From Sorangium cellulosum So ce56 (GTDB lineage Bacteria > Myxococcota_A > Polyangia > Polyangiales > Polyangiaceae), in the NCBI RefSeq assembly GCF_000067165.1, contig NC_010162.1, positions 2,604,001 through 2,668,000 of the forward strand: a DNA stretch of 64,000 nt. Direction: 5' to 3'. A program made the position numbers and the translations under genes. Shown here piece by piece: positions 1 to 8,909 of this stretch (its first letter is position 1; the number at the start of each line of letters is the position of its first letter). Under the pieces are notes generated by a model. The model saw nothing but the letters and a program-made list of their open reading frames with translations. It did not search any database and was not told the origin of the DNA.

Positions 1-338
1 AGCGCGCTGCGCCCTGCGTCCGTGCCCTCCTCGTAGATGCGCACGAGCAGGTCCGCGAGCTCGAGCCGCGGCGGCGGCGCGGCGTCGACCTGCGCGAGGA
101 AGCGCTTCCACGCGTCGGTCGACTGCTCTCGCCGCTGCTCGGGGGAGCGCATGCCCTGCGCGCGAGAGAGCAGCTGCAGGAACGCCGCGAAGGTGAGGGC
201 CCCCTCGCGCGGCGGCACGTCCGGTTTGGGATCCGGCTGCTCGAGGTACGCCTCGACGGCCTCGGCCAGGGTGGGTGAGCCGCTCGTGGCGAGCTGCTTG
301 ACGTTCGCGATGTCGATCGGGTTCGGTGAGCTCGTCAA
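1..338 (-). CDS. Hypothetical protein, N-terminal part (gene runs off the window)
   Basis: About 112 codons of a reverse-strand gene are visible, beginning at a TTG (338-336) that has a GGGAGG Shine-Dalgarno match seven bases upstream; no in-frame ATG exists nearby, so the TTG is the best start. The product begins MTSSPNPIDIANV and has two helix-rich stretches (LAEAVEAYLEQ, FLQLLSRAQGM) joined by a Pro-rich segment. It has no signal peptide or membrane segment in the visible part. I do not recognise the family. Codon use is typical of the rest of the window, which supports it being real despite the rare start codon. Confidence 0.6.
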   Translation of the reverse strand, partial: MTSSPNPIDIANVKQLATSGSPTLAEAVEAYLEQPDPKPDVPPREGALTFAAFLQLLSRAQGMRSPEQRREQSTDAWKRFLAQVDAAPPPRLELADLLVRIYEEGTDAGRSA

Positions 339-528
339 GGCGCCCTCCCGCGGCGGGATGGCCTGGGAGAATCGCGAGCCCCGCGGTGCAGGTCAAGCCA
401 GAGTCGATCTGACGATGACGGAAGCGTCGTCGCTTCCCCGCGGTGTGCGCCTGTGGGTGGGGCGTGTTCGCCGATGCCGGGGTGCCGCGCGGCGCCCGGA
501 GCGTTGCCTCGTGGCGCGCGCCGCACGG

Positions 529-598
529 GCAGCTCAGGTCGCGCAGCTCAGGCCGCGAAGGTCAGTCAGCGCAGCTCAGGCCGAGCAGCTCACGCCGC
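529..598. repeat. Four copies of a 14-base repeat (GCAGCTCAGGYCGM)
   Basis: Copies lie at 529-542, 543-556, 571-584 and 585-598, as two adjacent pairs separated by 14 unrelated bases. The last copy runs over the 3' end of the WGR-domain gene. The array sits in the roughly 250-base gap before the next gene start. Confidence 0.7.
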
Positions 599-1492
599 GC
601 GCATCCGCGCGACCCGCTCGGCGACGTGCGGGTCGCCGCCCGCGTCGATGCTCGCGAGGAGGTCCTTCAGCGAGCGCCCGCGGTGCGCGAGGTGCGCCTC
701 GAGGTGCGGCGAGAGCGCCTTCCAGCGCCGCGCCCACCCGGCCTCGGCGCTCATCGAGCCGTGGTGTGGCCGATCGACGAGCAGGGCGCCGAGCCGGAGG
801 CCGAGCTCGGGATCGTCGAGCTCTTCGAGCTGCCGCTTCAGGAGGGCGAGCGCTCCGGCGGCCGGGGAGGTCGCCGGCGGGGCCTTCCAGGTGTCGCGCA
901 CCGCGCGCGCGAACGCCGCGGCGTCGAGCTCCGAGAGCAGCTCGATCGCGCGCACGAGCGGCAGGCGATCGCGCGCGCTCGGCGCGACGACGCGGTCGAG
1001 GAGCGCGTCCAGCGCGGCGGACAGCGCCCCGTCGGTCGCGGGATCGAGCCCGCCGAGCGACTCGAGCGCGCGGCGGGCGCGTCGGACGGCGCGCCCGAGC
1101 ACCCAGCTCCGCCGGCCGCGCGCGGCCGAGACCGCGGCGAGCGCGTGGACGGCGGCCTTGCGCCGCGCCTCGGTGGCCTCGCCGGGCCGGACGCGCGGCG
1201 GCAGATCGAGCTTCGGCGGCTGCGGGGGCGCGGCCGCGCTGGCGCCGGCCGCGGGGGCGCCGCCGGCGGGCGCGCCGCCCCCGGCGGCGGCCACTTCCTG
1301 GTAGCCCTCCCTGAGCTTCTCCGCGATCTTCTTGTCGCACTCGCGCTGCGCGGCCTCCGCCGTGGGGAACGCCTTCTCTTTGCGTTGTCCGGCGGTCCCC
1401 AGCCGCCCGTAGACGACGATGAAGGTCGTGTCGTCCACGTCGGCCATCCAGAACTTGGCGCTCGTCCCCTGCACGAACTCGAACCGGCGCAT
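590..1492 (-). CDS. WGR domain-containing protein
   Basis: The first 70 residues are a WGR domain (MRRFEFVQGTSAKFW..., then VVYGRLGTAGQ in place of the canonical Trp-Gly-Arg, i.e. YGR). WGR domains bind nucleic acid ends in PARPs and occur alone in bacterial regulators such as the MolR-like group. An Ala/Gly/Pro-rich linker (about 70-95) leads to a helical C-terminal region of about 200 residues rich in Ala/Arg/Leu that resembles HEAT/ARM-like repeats. There is no PARP or other catalytic domain. ATG start at 1492. The DUF2288 gene lies immediately upstream in the same direction (36-base gap), so the two may share a transcript. Its role is unknown. Confidence 0.85.
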   Translation of the reverse strand: MRRFEFVQGTSAKFWMADVDDTTFIVVYGRLGTAGQRKEKAFPTAEAAQRECDKKIAEKLREGYQEVAAAGGGAPAGGAPAAGASAAAPPQPPKLDLPPRVRPGEATEARRKAAVHALAAVSAARGRRSWVLGRAVRRARRALESLGGLDPATDGALSAALDALLDRVVAPSARDRLPLVRAIELLSELDAAAFARAVRDTWKAPPATSPAAGALALLKRQLEELDDPELGLRLGALLVDRPHHGSMSAEAGWARRWKALSPHLEAHLAHRGRSLKDLLASIDAGGDPHVAERVARMRAA

Positions 1493-1528
1493 GCGGGCGA
1501 CGATATCACGTCGCGCTGGCGGCGCGCC

Positions 1529-1813
1529 TCAAGAGGGCGGCTGGCGGATCAGCACGAACGGCGCGACCACGAGCGACAGAAAGCGCAGATCGTGCTGCTG
1601 CGGCCAGCGCGCGAGATCGGCGGCCGTCGGCTTGGTCAGCTTGCCCGCCGCGATCCAGGCCTCCACCGCGGCCGTGTCGTTCGCGGCCATGGCCTCGCCG
1701 ACGTCCAGGAGGTCGAGATCGGCGGCGACGACGATGACCGCGTCGCGCGCTGTATGGGTGCGGAGATCGGTCCAGAAGACCTCCCCGAGCGTCTTGGCGA
1801 GCTGTTCGCGCAT
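1529..1813 (-). CDS. DUF2288 family protein
   Basis: A 94-residue soluble protein matching the DUF2288 pattern: an N-terminal helix with LAKTLGEVFWTDLRTH, then VIVVAADLDLLDVGEAMAANDTAAVEAWIAAGKL, and the family's typical C-terminal RFLSLVVAPFVLIRQ strand. The frame is open for 38 codons further upstream, but that part is Pro/Arg-rich non-coding-like sequence, and family members begin near the ATG at 1813. Function of the family is unknown; it is widespread in Proteobacteria and cyanobacteria. It is followed closely by the WGR-domain gene on the same strand. Confidence 0.85.
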   Translation of the reverse strand: MREQLAKTLGEVFWTDLRTHTARDAVIVVAADLDLLDVGEAMAANDTAAVEAWIAAGKLTKPTAADLARWPQQHDLRFLSLVVAPFVLIRQPPS

Positions 1814-1934
1814 GGGGGCAGCATAGGCCCCGGACAGCGGCCGCCAAGCCTGCGCGCCGCCGTCCGGGCAAGGAGGGCGGCCGCCGGCCGTGGCGGTCCG
1901 GGCAGGCGGCGCTGCCCGAGGCTCCAATCGCGCC

Positions 1935-2936
1935 CTACCAGCCCATGTTGTGGTGGACCCAGCAGTCGATCTGCTCCCAGCCGACCCGCGCCTTGCGATG
2001 GCCGTTCAGGATGTGGCCCGTGTCGGGGACGATCGCGGTCGTGACGCTCTCGGCGCTGGCATAGAGCGCCGCGTCGGAGTCCGCGTAAGCCGCCGGCTGC
2101 AGCGCGTCCGTCTCCCCGAACTGGATGAACACCGGGCTCGTCACCTCGTCGATGCCGGCGAGCGTCGGGTCCTCGGAGACGGCGAGGAGGCTCATGAACT
2201 GCCCGCGCGTGAACGTGTCGGCGATGGTGGCATTGTCGAAATCGATGAGCGCCGGGGGCGCGTTCGCGGTGTCGTAGAAGATGGCGGTGCGCATCTCCGG
2301 CGGGATCGCGATATAGGGCGTCTGCAACAGCGCGGAGATCGCCTCCGGGGGGACCGGGATCGGGTGCGGCGTGAAGGCGAGGCCGGTGTTCACGAGGACG
2401 TCGGCGTCATTGTAGGTGCTCTGAGCGAACGTGTTGATGATGGCGCCGTTCGAGTGACCGACGAGCGCGACGCGCGTGAAAGGCGTTTTGTAGACGCCGC
2501 CAGGCGTGCGCATCTCGGTGATGATCTGATGGACGCTGTCGGCGGTCTCTGCCAGATCGAGGAAGTCGCCGTCGGGCCGGCTGCTCTCTCCGGCCCCGAG
2601 CATGTCGAGCGCCAGGACGGCGTATCCCTCCTTCGCCATGTGCCGGGCATAGGAGTAATCGTGTCCGCCGAACGACGGGAGATCCCAGTACTCGTGCGTG
2701 TAGGTCAGGCCGTGGACGAGCACCTGGAGGGGGCGGTACTTGGTCTGACCCTGATAGTAGAGGTATCCGACGACATCGTACGTGTTGCCGTCGGAGAGGG
2801 TCACCGGGAACACCAGGCGCTCGACCTTGGTGGGCTGCCTCGACGACGACGCCTCGGCATCGCCCGAAGAGAGCGCGGCGGCCGCGAGCGTCGCCGAGAA
2901 GAGTACCGTGCTGAGTGCGCGATAATACAAGTTCAT
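1935..2936 (-). CDS. Secreted alpha/beta-hydrolase
   Basis: A 333-residue protein with a Sec signal peptide (hydrophobic stretch about 10-22, cleavage likely after ADAEA near 29). The alpha/beta-hydrolase core shows the oxyanion-hole HGLT (residues 75-78), the nucleophile elbow GHSNG (Ser162), an acid candidate in FGETDALQP, and the catalytic His in PDTGHILNGH near the C-terminus. It is therefore an exported or periplasmic serine esterase/lipase-like enzyme; the substrate cannot be told from sequence. ATG at 2936; a longer gap of about 620 bases separates it from the TonB receptor upstream, so it probably has its own promoter. Confidence 0.9.
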   Translation of the reverse strand: MNLYYRALSTVLFSATLAAAALSSGDAEASSSRQPTKVERLVFPVTLSDGNTYDVVGYLYYQGQTKYRPLQVLVHGLTYTHEYWDLPSFGGHDYSYARHMAKEGYAVLALDMLGAGESSRPDGDFLDLAETADSVHQIITEMRTPGGVYKTPFTRVALVGHSNGAIINTFAQSTYNDADVLVNTGLAFTPHPIPVPPEAISALLQTPYIAIPPEMRTAIFYDTANAPPALIDFDNATIADTFTRGQFMSLLAVSEDPTLAGIDEVTSPVFIQFGETDALQPAAYADSDAALYASAESVTTAIVPDTGHILNGHRKARVGWEQIDCWVHHNMGW

Positions 2937-3559
2937 GAATTGACCCTCATGGTTGCGGCAGGTGATTGGAGGTGAGGCAACGTCTATCGCGGTGCGATAT
3001 CCCGTGGTCTCTCAGCTCCAGCGCCGCCACGCCATGTTCGCAAACATTGGACCAGAAAGCGTCTACGTCAACAGGATAGCGCACGATCTCCGCCCGCGCC
3101 GCCGCTTGCCGCCATTAACCGCCATTTCGAAGCGCTGTTTGGTCTCCAGCGCGTTGACCGTGGGCTCGCCGGGCCCTCGCGGCCCGTCGTGAGGAGCGGA
3201 CCGCTGCACGAGTCTTTGCGTGATGCCGCAATGGTTTGCACGGGGGTGACGCCGGCTGCCGGTCCCGGCACATGTGCCAGGGAAGGCGTCATCACGACGA
3301 CTTCTGTGCTGGCGAACAAATCTCCCCGTGCTTTACCGCTCTTGCCGGACGTCATGGCCAGGAGACGCCATCGCGGCACGGAAGTCGTCTGATGAATCTA
3401 TGCGGGATTTTTGTGGCTCCGCTGCATTGCGCTCGCGGGTGCACGGCCGATCGCGCCCCCGCGGGTGATCCCGGCGATCGTCGGCGCGGCGCGGGCGCGC
3501 AGCCGCGGCGCACCTGGTGAGGGTGAGCGTTGCTCGCGGCGCGATGACGTCAATGCCGC
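2937..3559. other. Gene-poor interval, no supported feature
   Basis: About 620 bases between the hydrolase start and the 3' end of the TonB receptor gene. Base composition drops compared with the genes on either side. Short frames of 60-100 codons are present on both strands, but none has a Shine-Dalgarno sequence plus protein-like composition. It must carry the hydrolase promoter; no convincing -35/-10 pair was identified. Confidence 0.5.
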
Positions 3560-6022
3560 TCAGAAGGTCGCTTCGGCGCCGATGCTCGGTAGGGTGATGG
3601 GGCCGAGCGTCTCCGGCTCGCATCCGCGCAGGAGCGAGCACTCGTATTGCAGCGTCTCTTTTCCAGCGGTGGCGTTGAGCACCTCGACCGTGAGCGAGAC
3701 GGTCCGTCCTTTGCGGAGGATCCACCGCTTCTCGAGCCGCAGGTCCAGCCGGAAGAACGCCGGAAGCCGCTCCGGCAGGCTCAGCCGGCGGACCACCTGG
3801 GCGATCCGCTCGCGCAGCCGCTCGCGGCGCCGGATGTCCTGCTCCGTGTCGGGGCGGTCGTCGTTGCCATCCGGGCGCTGACCGTCGACGCCGTCGTTGT
3901 CCCACAGATTGTAATCGACCGTCATGGGAATGCCGCTGTAGAACACCGCCCTGCCCCCGAGCTTCCAGCCGCGGCCCACGTCGACCGCGGCCGCCATGTT
4001 GAGCACATGGCGGCGGTCGAACGCCGAGTCGAAGCTCTCCCGGCCGACATGGCGGATCGAGCGGGAGAGGGTGTAAGACACGAACCCTCCGATGCGCTTC
4101 GACAGGCTGCGGTGCGCGTGGATCTCCAGCCCATGGGCGCTGCCGGCGCCGCGCAGCTCGGCCCGCTGCGCGAGGCCAGCGTCGGTGCCGGGAGGCCGGT
4201 TGCCGAGGGCGTCGCTGAGGTCGAAGAAGCCGCTCCGGAAGCCGGTGATCGTGGCCTTGATCTCCCCGGGGAGGCGGAGCTCGACGCCGGCGCTCGCCAG
4301 CAGCCCCGTCTGCACGCCGCCGCGCAGGCCGCCCACCTGCATGCCGGGCACCGCGCCGAGGAAGCTCGGCGGCTGGTGGGTCACGCCGAAGGCGCTCAGC
4401 AGGGCGACGCGCGGGGTCGCTTGCAGCCGCGTCGCGAGCCGCGGATCCACCGTGGCCCTCGTCGCGCCGCCGGACGCGAAGAGGTCGCCGCGCAGGCCTG
4501 GGACCACCTCGAACCCGGGCGCGGCGCGGACGACGACGTCGGCCCAGAGCCCCGCGGCGAGGTCCTCCCGGCTCGTGAAGAGGCGCGCGAGCGCCCTGTC
4601 GTTCCGGGTCGGGAAGTCGCCGTCGTTCTCGCGGATGTCGATGTCGAACCGCTCCAGCTGCGCGTCGACGCCGGCGCGTGCCGTCAACCGCTCGGAGACC
4701 GGCGCGGACAGCTCCACGCGCGCGCCGAGGAGCCGGGCGCGCCCGGCCCGCTCCCCGTCCTGGTTCTCGCTCTCCTCGTGGCCGAGCGTGATCGCGTGCC
4801 GGAGGCGGCCGCCGCGCGCGAAGAACCTGTCGTACCGCAGGTCGAGCCGGTGGAAGTCGCCGGCGAGCACCACGTCCGTGTCGCCGTCGTCCTCGATCTG
4901 GGCGAGGTAGTCGTGCGACCCGAAGGCGAAGAGGCCGACCCGGTCGTACGGCGAGGCGTCGTAGGTGACGCGCGCCTGGTAGTCCCAGTAGCCGAGCTCG
5001 ACGCCGGGCGAGAAGAGCGCGAGCAGCGCGCCCGGGTACGCGTAGCGCCCGCCGACGAGCGCGGTGCCGCGGCCGTCGGCCCAGGGCGCCTCGACCAGGG
5101 CGCCCGCGTCGAAGAGCCGGAGGTTGGCCTCGCCGTGGAGCAGGCGCGCCGGCTCCCGGGTCTCGCCGGCGATGACGCCGCCGGTGTAGCGCCCGAAGCG
5201 CGCCGGGAAGCCGCCGGGGTAGAGATCGACCCGCTCGACGAGCGCCGGGTGGATCACGCTGGGGCCGAGGGCCACGTGATAGAGCAGCGGGACGCGCACG
5301 CCGTCGATGAAGTAGCCGACGTTGCCCGGCGGCGCGCCGCGCACGAAGAAGTACGGCACGCCGGACGCGATGGGCGTCACGCCGGGCATCGCCTCGATCG
5401 CGCGGAAAGGATCGCCGAACGCGCCGGGAACCTGGCGAACCTCCTCGCGCGTCATCGAGGTCGTCATCGGCGCCCCGCGTTCGCCCACCACCACCACGTC
5501 GATGGCCTGCGCGGCAGCCGGCGGCGAGGGCGGCGCCGTCGCGATGCTCCCGCGGGGCGGCGCGGGCCCGGCGGGCGCCGCGGGAGGCGCGGCGGGCGCC
5601 GCGGCGCGAGGATCGCGGAACCTCACGGGGAACAGGATGCGCGCGCCGATGGGCCGCCCGTCGCGCCGGGCGGGCTCGAACCGCCACGACGGCGCCGCGC
5701 GCGCGGCCGCGCTCGCGAACGGCTCCTCGCCCTCCACCTCGACCGCGCCCACGGTACCGTCCGCGTACACCGTGATGCGGGCGACCACGGTCGCGTCGCC
5801 GACGCCGCCGGGCGGGTAAGGCGCTTCGGTGGGGCCGAGCGGCGACGGCATCGTGACCCGGGCCCCCTGCGTGGCCTCCGCGAGGGCCGGCTCCTGCGCG
5901 GGAGCCGCCGTGGCCTCGCCGTCGGTGAAGGCCACGAGGGCGCCGGTCGCCGCGGCCACCGCGACGGCCGCGGAGCCGCGCGTCCTCCGGCGTCGCAGAT
6001 CGCTGTGCTCCGGCTCCTCCAT
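3560..6022 (-). CDS. TonB-dependent outer-membrane receptor with N-terminal TonB C-terminal-like domain
   Basis: About 820 residues. After a short basic stretch and a hydrophobic segment (SAAVAVAAATGALVAF) comes a TonB_C-like module (ATVVARITVYADGTVGAVEVEG ... WRFEPARRDGRPIGARILFPVRF), a Pro/Ala linker, then a receptor plug (IDVVVVGER, REEVRQVPGAFGDPFRAIEAMPGV, YFFVRGAPPGNVGYFIDGVRVPLLYH, VDLYPGGFPARFGRYTGGVI) and a beta-barrel with many alternating aromatic strands ending ...GPITLPSIGAEATF. The barrel resembles the CirA/BtuB class; the substrate is unknown. The ATG at 6022 has GGAG six bases upstream; ATG 6040 is the alternative. The receptor is divergent from the nuclease gene and has no transporter neighbours. 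Confidence 0.88.
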   Translation of the reverse strand: MEEPEHSDLRRRRTRGSAAVAVAAATGALVAFTDGEATAAPAQEPALAEATQGARVTMPSPLGPTEAPYPPGGVGDATVVARITVYADGTVGAVEVEGEEPFASAAARAAPSWRFEPARRDGRPIGARILFPVRFRDPRAAAPAAPPAAPAGPAPPRGSIATAPPSPPAAAQAIDVVVVGERGAPMTTSMTREEVRQVPGAFGDPFRAIEAMPGVTPIASGVPYFFVRGAPPGNVGYFIDGVRVPLLYHVALGPSVIHPALVERVDLYPGGFPARFGRYTGGVIAGETREPARLLHGEANLRLFDAGALVEAPWADGRGTALVGGRYAYPGALLALFSPGVELGYWDYQARVTYDASPYDRVGLFAFGSHDYLAQIEDDGDTDVVLAGDFHRLDLRYDRFFARGGRLRHAITLGHEESENQDGERAGRARLLGARVELSAPVSERLTARAGVDAQLERFDIDIRENDGDFPTRNDRALARLFTSREDLAAGLWADVVVRAAPGFEVVPGLRGDLFASGGATRATVDPRLATRLQATPRVALLSAFGVTHQPPSFLGAVPGMQVGGLRGGVQTGLLASAGVELRLPGEIKATITGFRSGFFDLSDALGNRPPGTDAGLAQRAELRGAGSAHGLEIHAHRSLSKRIGGFVSYTLSRSIRHVGRESFDSAFDRRHVLNMAAAVDVGRGWKLGGRAVFYSGIPMTVDYNLWDNDGVDGQRPDGNDDRPDTEQDIRRRERLRERIAQVVRRLSLPERLPAFFRLDLRLEKRWILRKGRTVSLTVEVLNATAGKETLQYECSLLRGCEPETLGPITLPSIGAEATF

Positions 6023-6167
6023 CGGCGCTCCGGAAACCATGGAGAGTCGCGGCGGCACGCTCAAGCAAAACGTACCGACGCGCCTTTCGGGCCGAGCGCC
6101 GCGCGCCTCGCCGAGGTCGCGCTGGACGACCGCGCCGTCCCTGCCGTAGATAGCTGGCAGCGCCGAC

Positions 6168-7190
6168 GTGGGCTCGAACAGGAAGCGACAACAGAAGTCC
6201 TGGGGTTCGCGCGTGCTCGTCGCGCTCCTCGTGACCGGGCTCAGCGCGGTCGGGGTCAAGTGCGGCCTCGAGCGCGCGCTCGAGGAGCTCGGCCTCGACC
6301 TCGGCGGCGACCGCCCCTCCAGGCCATCGCCGACGCCCGGCCGATCCGGCAGCGCCTCGCCGCCGAAGGGCGCTCCGCCGAAGGGATCTCCGACGAGCGG
6401 CGCGCCCTCCTCGCGGCAGCCCGCGCCGAGCCCGCATCTCGAGCTCGGCGTCCCGGCCCGCACGGGAGCGCGCGCCGCGCGGGCCGACGCGTCCGACGAT
6501 CACCTGATGATCAAGCCCCAGTACGCCCTCTCGTACAACCGATCCAGGAACGGGGCGAACTGGGTGAGCTGGAGGCTCGACGCCGCGTCGTTCGGGGACG
6601 CGCCCCGCCATCGGGGCAAGTTCCTGGCCGACAGCGCGCTGCCGGACGGCTGGTACCGCGTGCAGCACGACGACTACACCGGCTCCGGCTTCGATCGAGG
6701 CCACATGGTCCGCTCCGAGGAGCGGACGCGGAACCCCGACGACAACAAGGCGACGTTCCTCCTCACGAACATCCTGCCGCAGCGGCACGAGCTCAACGCC
6801 GGTCCGTGGCTGAGGCTCGAGGAGGCGTGCCAGGAGCTCGCGCAGAAGGAGCGGCGGGTGCTGTTCCTGATCGCCGGCGGCCTCTTCGACGAGCGCGAGC
6901 GACCGGCCGCCACCATCGGCAAGGACGTCGCCGTGCCGGACGCGTTCTTCAAGGTCGCCGTTGTCCTCGAGCCGGGGCAGGGGCCCGGCGACATCGGCCC
7001 GGCGACGCGGGTCATCGCGGTGGTGATGCCGAACGAGACGGGCATCCTGGACCAGAGCTGGGGGCAGTACCGGACGACGGTGGACGAGATCGAGCGGCGC
7101 GCGGGCTACGATTTCATGACCGCTCTCCCCGAGGCCGTGCAGCGGACGCTCGAGGCGCGCGTCGACGACGGGCCTGCCGGCGGTCGCTGA
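6168..7190 (+). CDS. DNA/RNA non-specific endonuclease (NucA/EndoG family)
   Basis: A 340-residue protein with an N-terminal basic stretch and hydrophobic segment (VLVALLVTGLSAVGV, 16-30; signal or anchor), a Pro/Ser-rich linker (50-90), and the beta-beta-alpha-metal endonuclease domain. The catalytic DRGH motif is at 176-179 (His179), followed by the metal-site block TNILPQ (Asn201) and the family's N-x-G-x-W-x-x-L-E segment. These match the NucA/Serratia nuclease family, which cleaves single- and double-stranded DNA and RNA with Mg2+. The start is GTG 6168, without a strong Shine-Dalgarno. The gene ends nine bases from the convergent stop of a NuiA-type nuclease inhibitor, so the two probably form an enzyme-inhibitor pair. 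Confidence 0.93.
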   Translation: MGSNRKRQQKSWGSRVLVALLVTGLSAVGVKCGLERALEELGLDLGGDRPSRPSPTPGRSGSASPPKGAPPKGSPTSGAPSSRQPAPSPHLELGVPARTGARAARADASDDHLMIKPQYALSYNRSRNGANWVSWRLDAASFGDAPRHRGKFLADSALPDGWYRVQHDDYTGSGFDRGHMVRSEERTRNPDDNKATFLLTNILPQRHELNAGPWLRLEEACQELAQKERRVLFLIAGGLFDERERPAATIGKDVAVPDAFFKVAVVLEPGQGPGDIGPATRVIAVVMPNETGILDQSWGQYRTTVDEIERRAGYDFMTALPEAVQRTLEARVDDGPAGGR

Positions 7191-7199
7191 GCGGCGCGC

Positions 7200-7610
7200 T
7201 CAGGTCTCGACGACCTTCGTCACGAGGCCGAGCCACGCGCCCGACGGATGGCGGCCGACGACGTAGACATCGATCGCGACGCGCCCGACGCGGTAGACCC
7301 GGACGTCGGTCAGGTGGCGCTCCAGCAGGTCCACGAGCCGCCGGTACCGTCCCGCCTCGGCCAGCGCCGCGTCGCCGGCGTCCCCGGGCACGTCGATCAC
7401 GGGCGCGAAGAAGTCGCCCGCCGTCGTGACCTCGACCGGCGTCGCCGCGCCGAGGCCCTCGGCCGCGAGCAGCGCGGCCGGCGAGGACGCGTCCCCGCGC
7501 GACCGGAACGGGCGCAGCTCGTGATCGGACTCGCTGGGGAACAGCAGGCCCTGCGCGGCCTCCGCGAGGGATGCGAGGAGCTCTTCGGGCGACATGGATG
7601 AGGCCTGCAT
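7200..7610 (-). CDS. nuiA: Nuclease A inhibitor (NuiA) family protein
   Basis: A 136-residue soluble protein with the NuiA fold signature: N-terminal helix MSPEELLASLAEAAQGLLFPSESD, a central strand block, then RRLVDLLERHLTDVRVYRVG and the highly conserved C-terminus DVYVVGRHPSGAWLGLVTKVVET-type ending, which closely follows the Anabaena NuiA C-terminus. NuiA binds NucA tightly and plugs its active site. ATG 7610 has GGAG six bases upstream; ATG 7595 is an alternative. It is transcribed towards the adjacent non-specific endonuclease (9-base gap between stops), which is the expected target; the inhibitor lacks a signal peptide, so it would protect the cytoplasm from unexported nuclease. Confidence 0.9.
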   Translation of the reverse strand: MQASSMSPEELLASLAEAAQGLLFPSESDHELRPFRSRGDASSPAALLAAEGLGAATPVEVTTAGDFFAPVIDVPGDAGDAALAEAGRYRRLVDLLERHLTDVRVYRVGRVAIDVYVVGRHPSGAWLGLVTKVVET

Positions 7611-7820
7611 GCGGATCTCCGGGCGGCTGCTCGGCGAGGGCAAGCTCGCCGTGGGGTGATCATTCCACCGTGAAGCCAGCGGAGAAACCGCTTGCTCCCT
7701 GGGCTTTGGCGATGGTACCCGGACCCGCCCGCCCTGCGGATCCGATCCACCCTTCCGCTTTCCTTCGCCGCGTTGCATGCTCGGGCGAGACCCGAGCAAG
7801 GAACAAGGATTCAAGGTGCC

Positions 7821-8894
7821 ATGTCCAAGATGAAGCTCAAGCCCGGCGTGATCACTGGCTCCGCTCTTCAGGAGCTGTTCGAGTACATGAAGAGCGTCGA
7901 GTGTGCGCTGCCGGCCGTGAACGTGATCGGCTCGCACAGCACGACCGCCGCGCTCCAGGCGGCCCGAGAGGCCAAGTGCCCCATCATCATCCAGTTCTCG
8001 AACGGCGGCGCCCACTTCTTCGGCGGCAAGTTCCTGGACAACAAGGGTGAGAAGGCCGCCATCGCGGGCGCCGTCGCGGGCGCGCACTACGTGCGGAACC
8101 TGGCCGAGGCCTACGGCGTGCCGGTCATCCTGCACACCGATCACGCCGCGAAGAAGCTCCTGCCGTGGATCGACGGCCTGCTGGAGCACGGCAAGAGGTT
8201 CTTCGAGAAGAACGGAGAGCCCCTGTTCTCGTCTCACATGCTCGATCTGTCCGAGGAGCCGCTCCACGAGAACCTCGAGATCTGCCAGAAGTACCTGCGG
8301 CAGATGGCGGCGCTCAAGATGACGCTCGAGATCGAGCTCGGCGTCACGGGCGGCGAGGAGGACGGCGTCGACAACAGCGGCATCGACAACTCCAAGCTGT
8401 ACACCCAGCCCGCGGAGGTGCTCGCCGCGTACGACGCGCTGAAGCCGATCGGCAACTTCACGATCGCCGCGTCGTTCGGCAACACGCACGGCGTCTACAA
8501 GCCGGGCAACGTGCAGCTCCGGCCGCCCATCCTGAAGAACTCCCAGGACGCGATCCAGAAGGAGCGCAAGACGGGCCCGAAGCCTGTCGACTTCGTGTTC
8601 CACGGCGGCTCCGGCTCGTCGCGCGAGGAGATCCGCGAGGCGGTGTCCTACGGCGTCATCAAGATGAACATCGACACGGACACGCAGTGGGCCTTCACGC
8701 AGCCCATCAAGAAGTACATGGACGACAAGGGCGCCTACCTGAAGTCGCAGCTCGGCAACCCCGAGGGCGAGGACAAGCCCAACAAGAAGTACATCGACCC
8801 GCGCGGCTGGCTCCACCTCGGCGAGAAGGCCGTGGCGGCGCGCCTCGTGGACGCGTGCAAGGACCTGAACTCGTTCGACAAGTTCGAGTTCTGA
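7821..8894 (+). CDS. fbaA: Class II fructose-bisphosphate aldolase
   Basis: A 357-residue protein, close to the 359 residues of E. coli FbaA. It reversibly cleaves fructose 1,6-bisphosphate to dihydroxyacetone phosphate and glyceraldehyde 3-phosphate in glycolysis and gluconeogenesis. The zinc and catalytic site is visible in LHTDHAAKK (residues 104-112: catalytic Asp107, zinc ligand His108), the glutamate block ELGVTGGEEDGVDN, NTHGVYK and the phosphate-binding HGGSGSS and NIDTDTQWAF. These place it in the class IIA (FbaA) subgroup. The ATG at 7821 follows an AAGGTG-type ribosome site. It appears monocistronic and is followed by a strong hairpin. Confidence 0.97.
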   Translation: MSKMKLKPGVITGSALQELFEYMKSVECALPAVNVIGSHSTTAALQAAREAKCPIIIQFSNGGAHFFGGKFLDNKGEKAAIAGAVAGAHYVRNLAEAYGVPVILHTDHAAKKLLPWIDGLLEHGKRFFEKNGEPLFSSHMLDLSEEPLHENLEICQKYLRQMAALKMTLEIELGVTGGEEDGVDNSGIDNSKLYTQPAEVLAAYDALKPIGNFTIAASFGNTHGVYKPGNVQLRPPILKNSQDAIQKERKTGPKPVDFVFHGGSGSSREEIREAVSYGVIKMNIDTDTQWAFTQPIKKYMDDKGAYLKSQLGNPEGEDKPNKKYIDPRGWLHLGEKAVAARLVDACKDLNSFDKFEF

Positions 8895-8909
8895 TCCGCG
8901 GCGGAAGCT

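Noticed and set aside
3333..7429. Very long open frames (over 1100 codons) overlapping the TonB receptor on both strands
   Set aside because: They are Arg/Pro/Ala-rich shadows created by extreme GC content. The 967-codon reverse frame alone shows TonB plug and barrel motifs.
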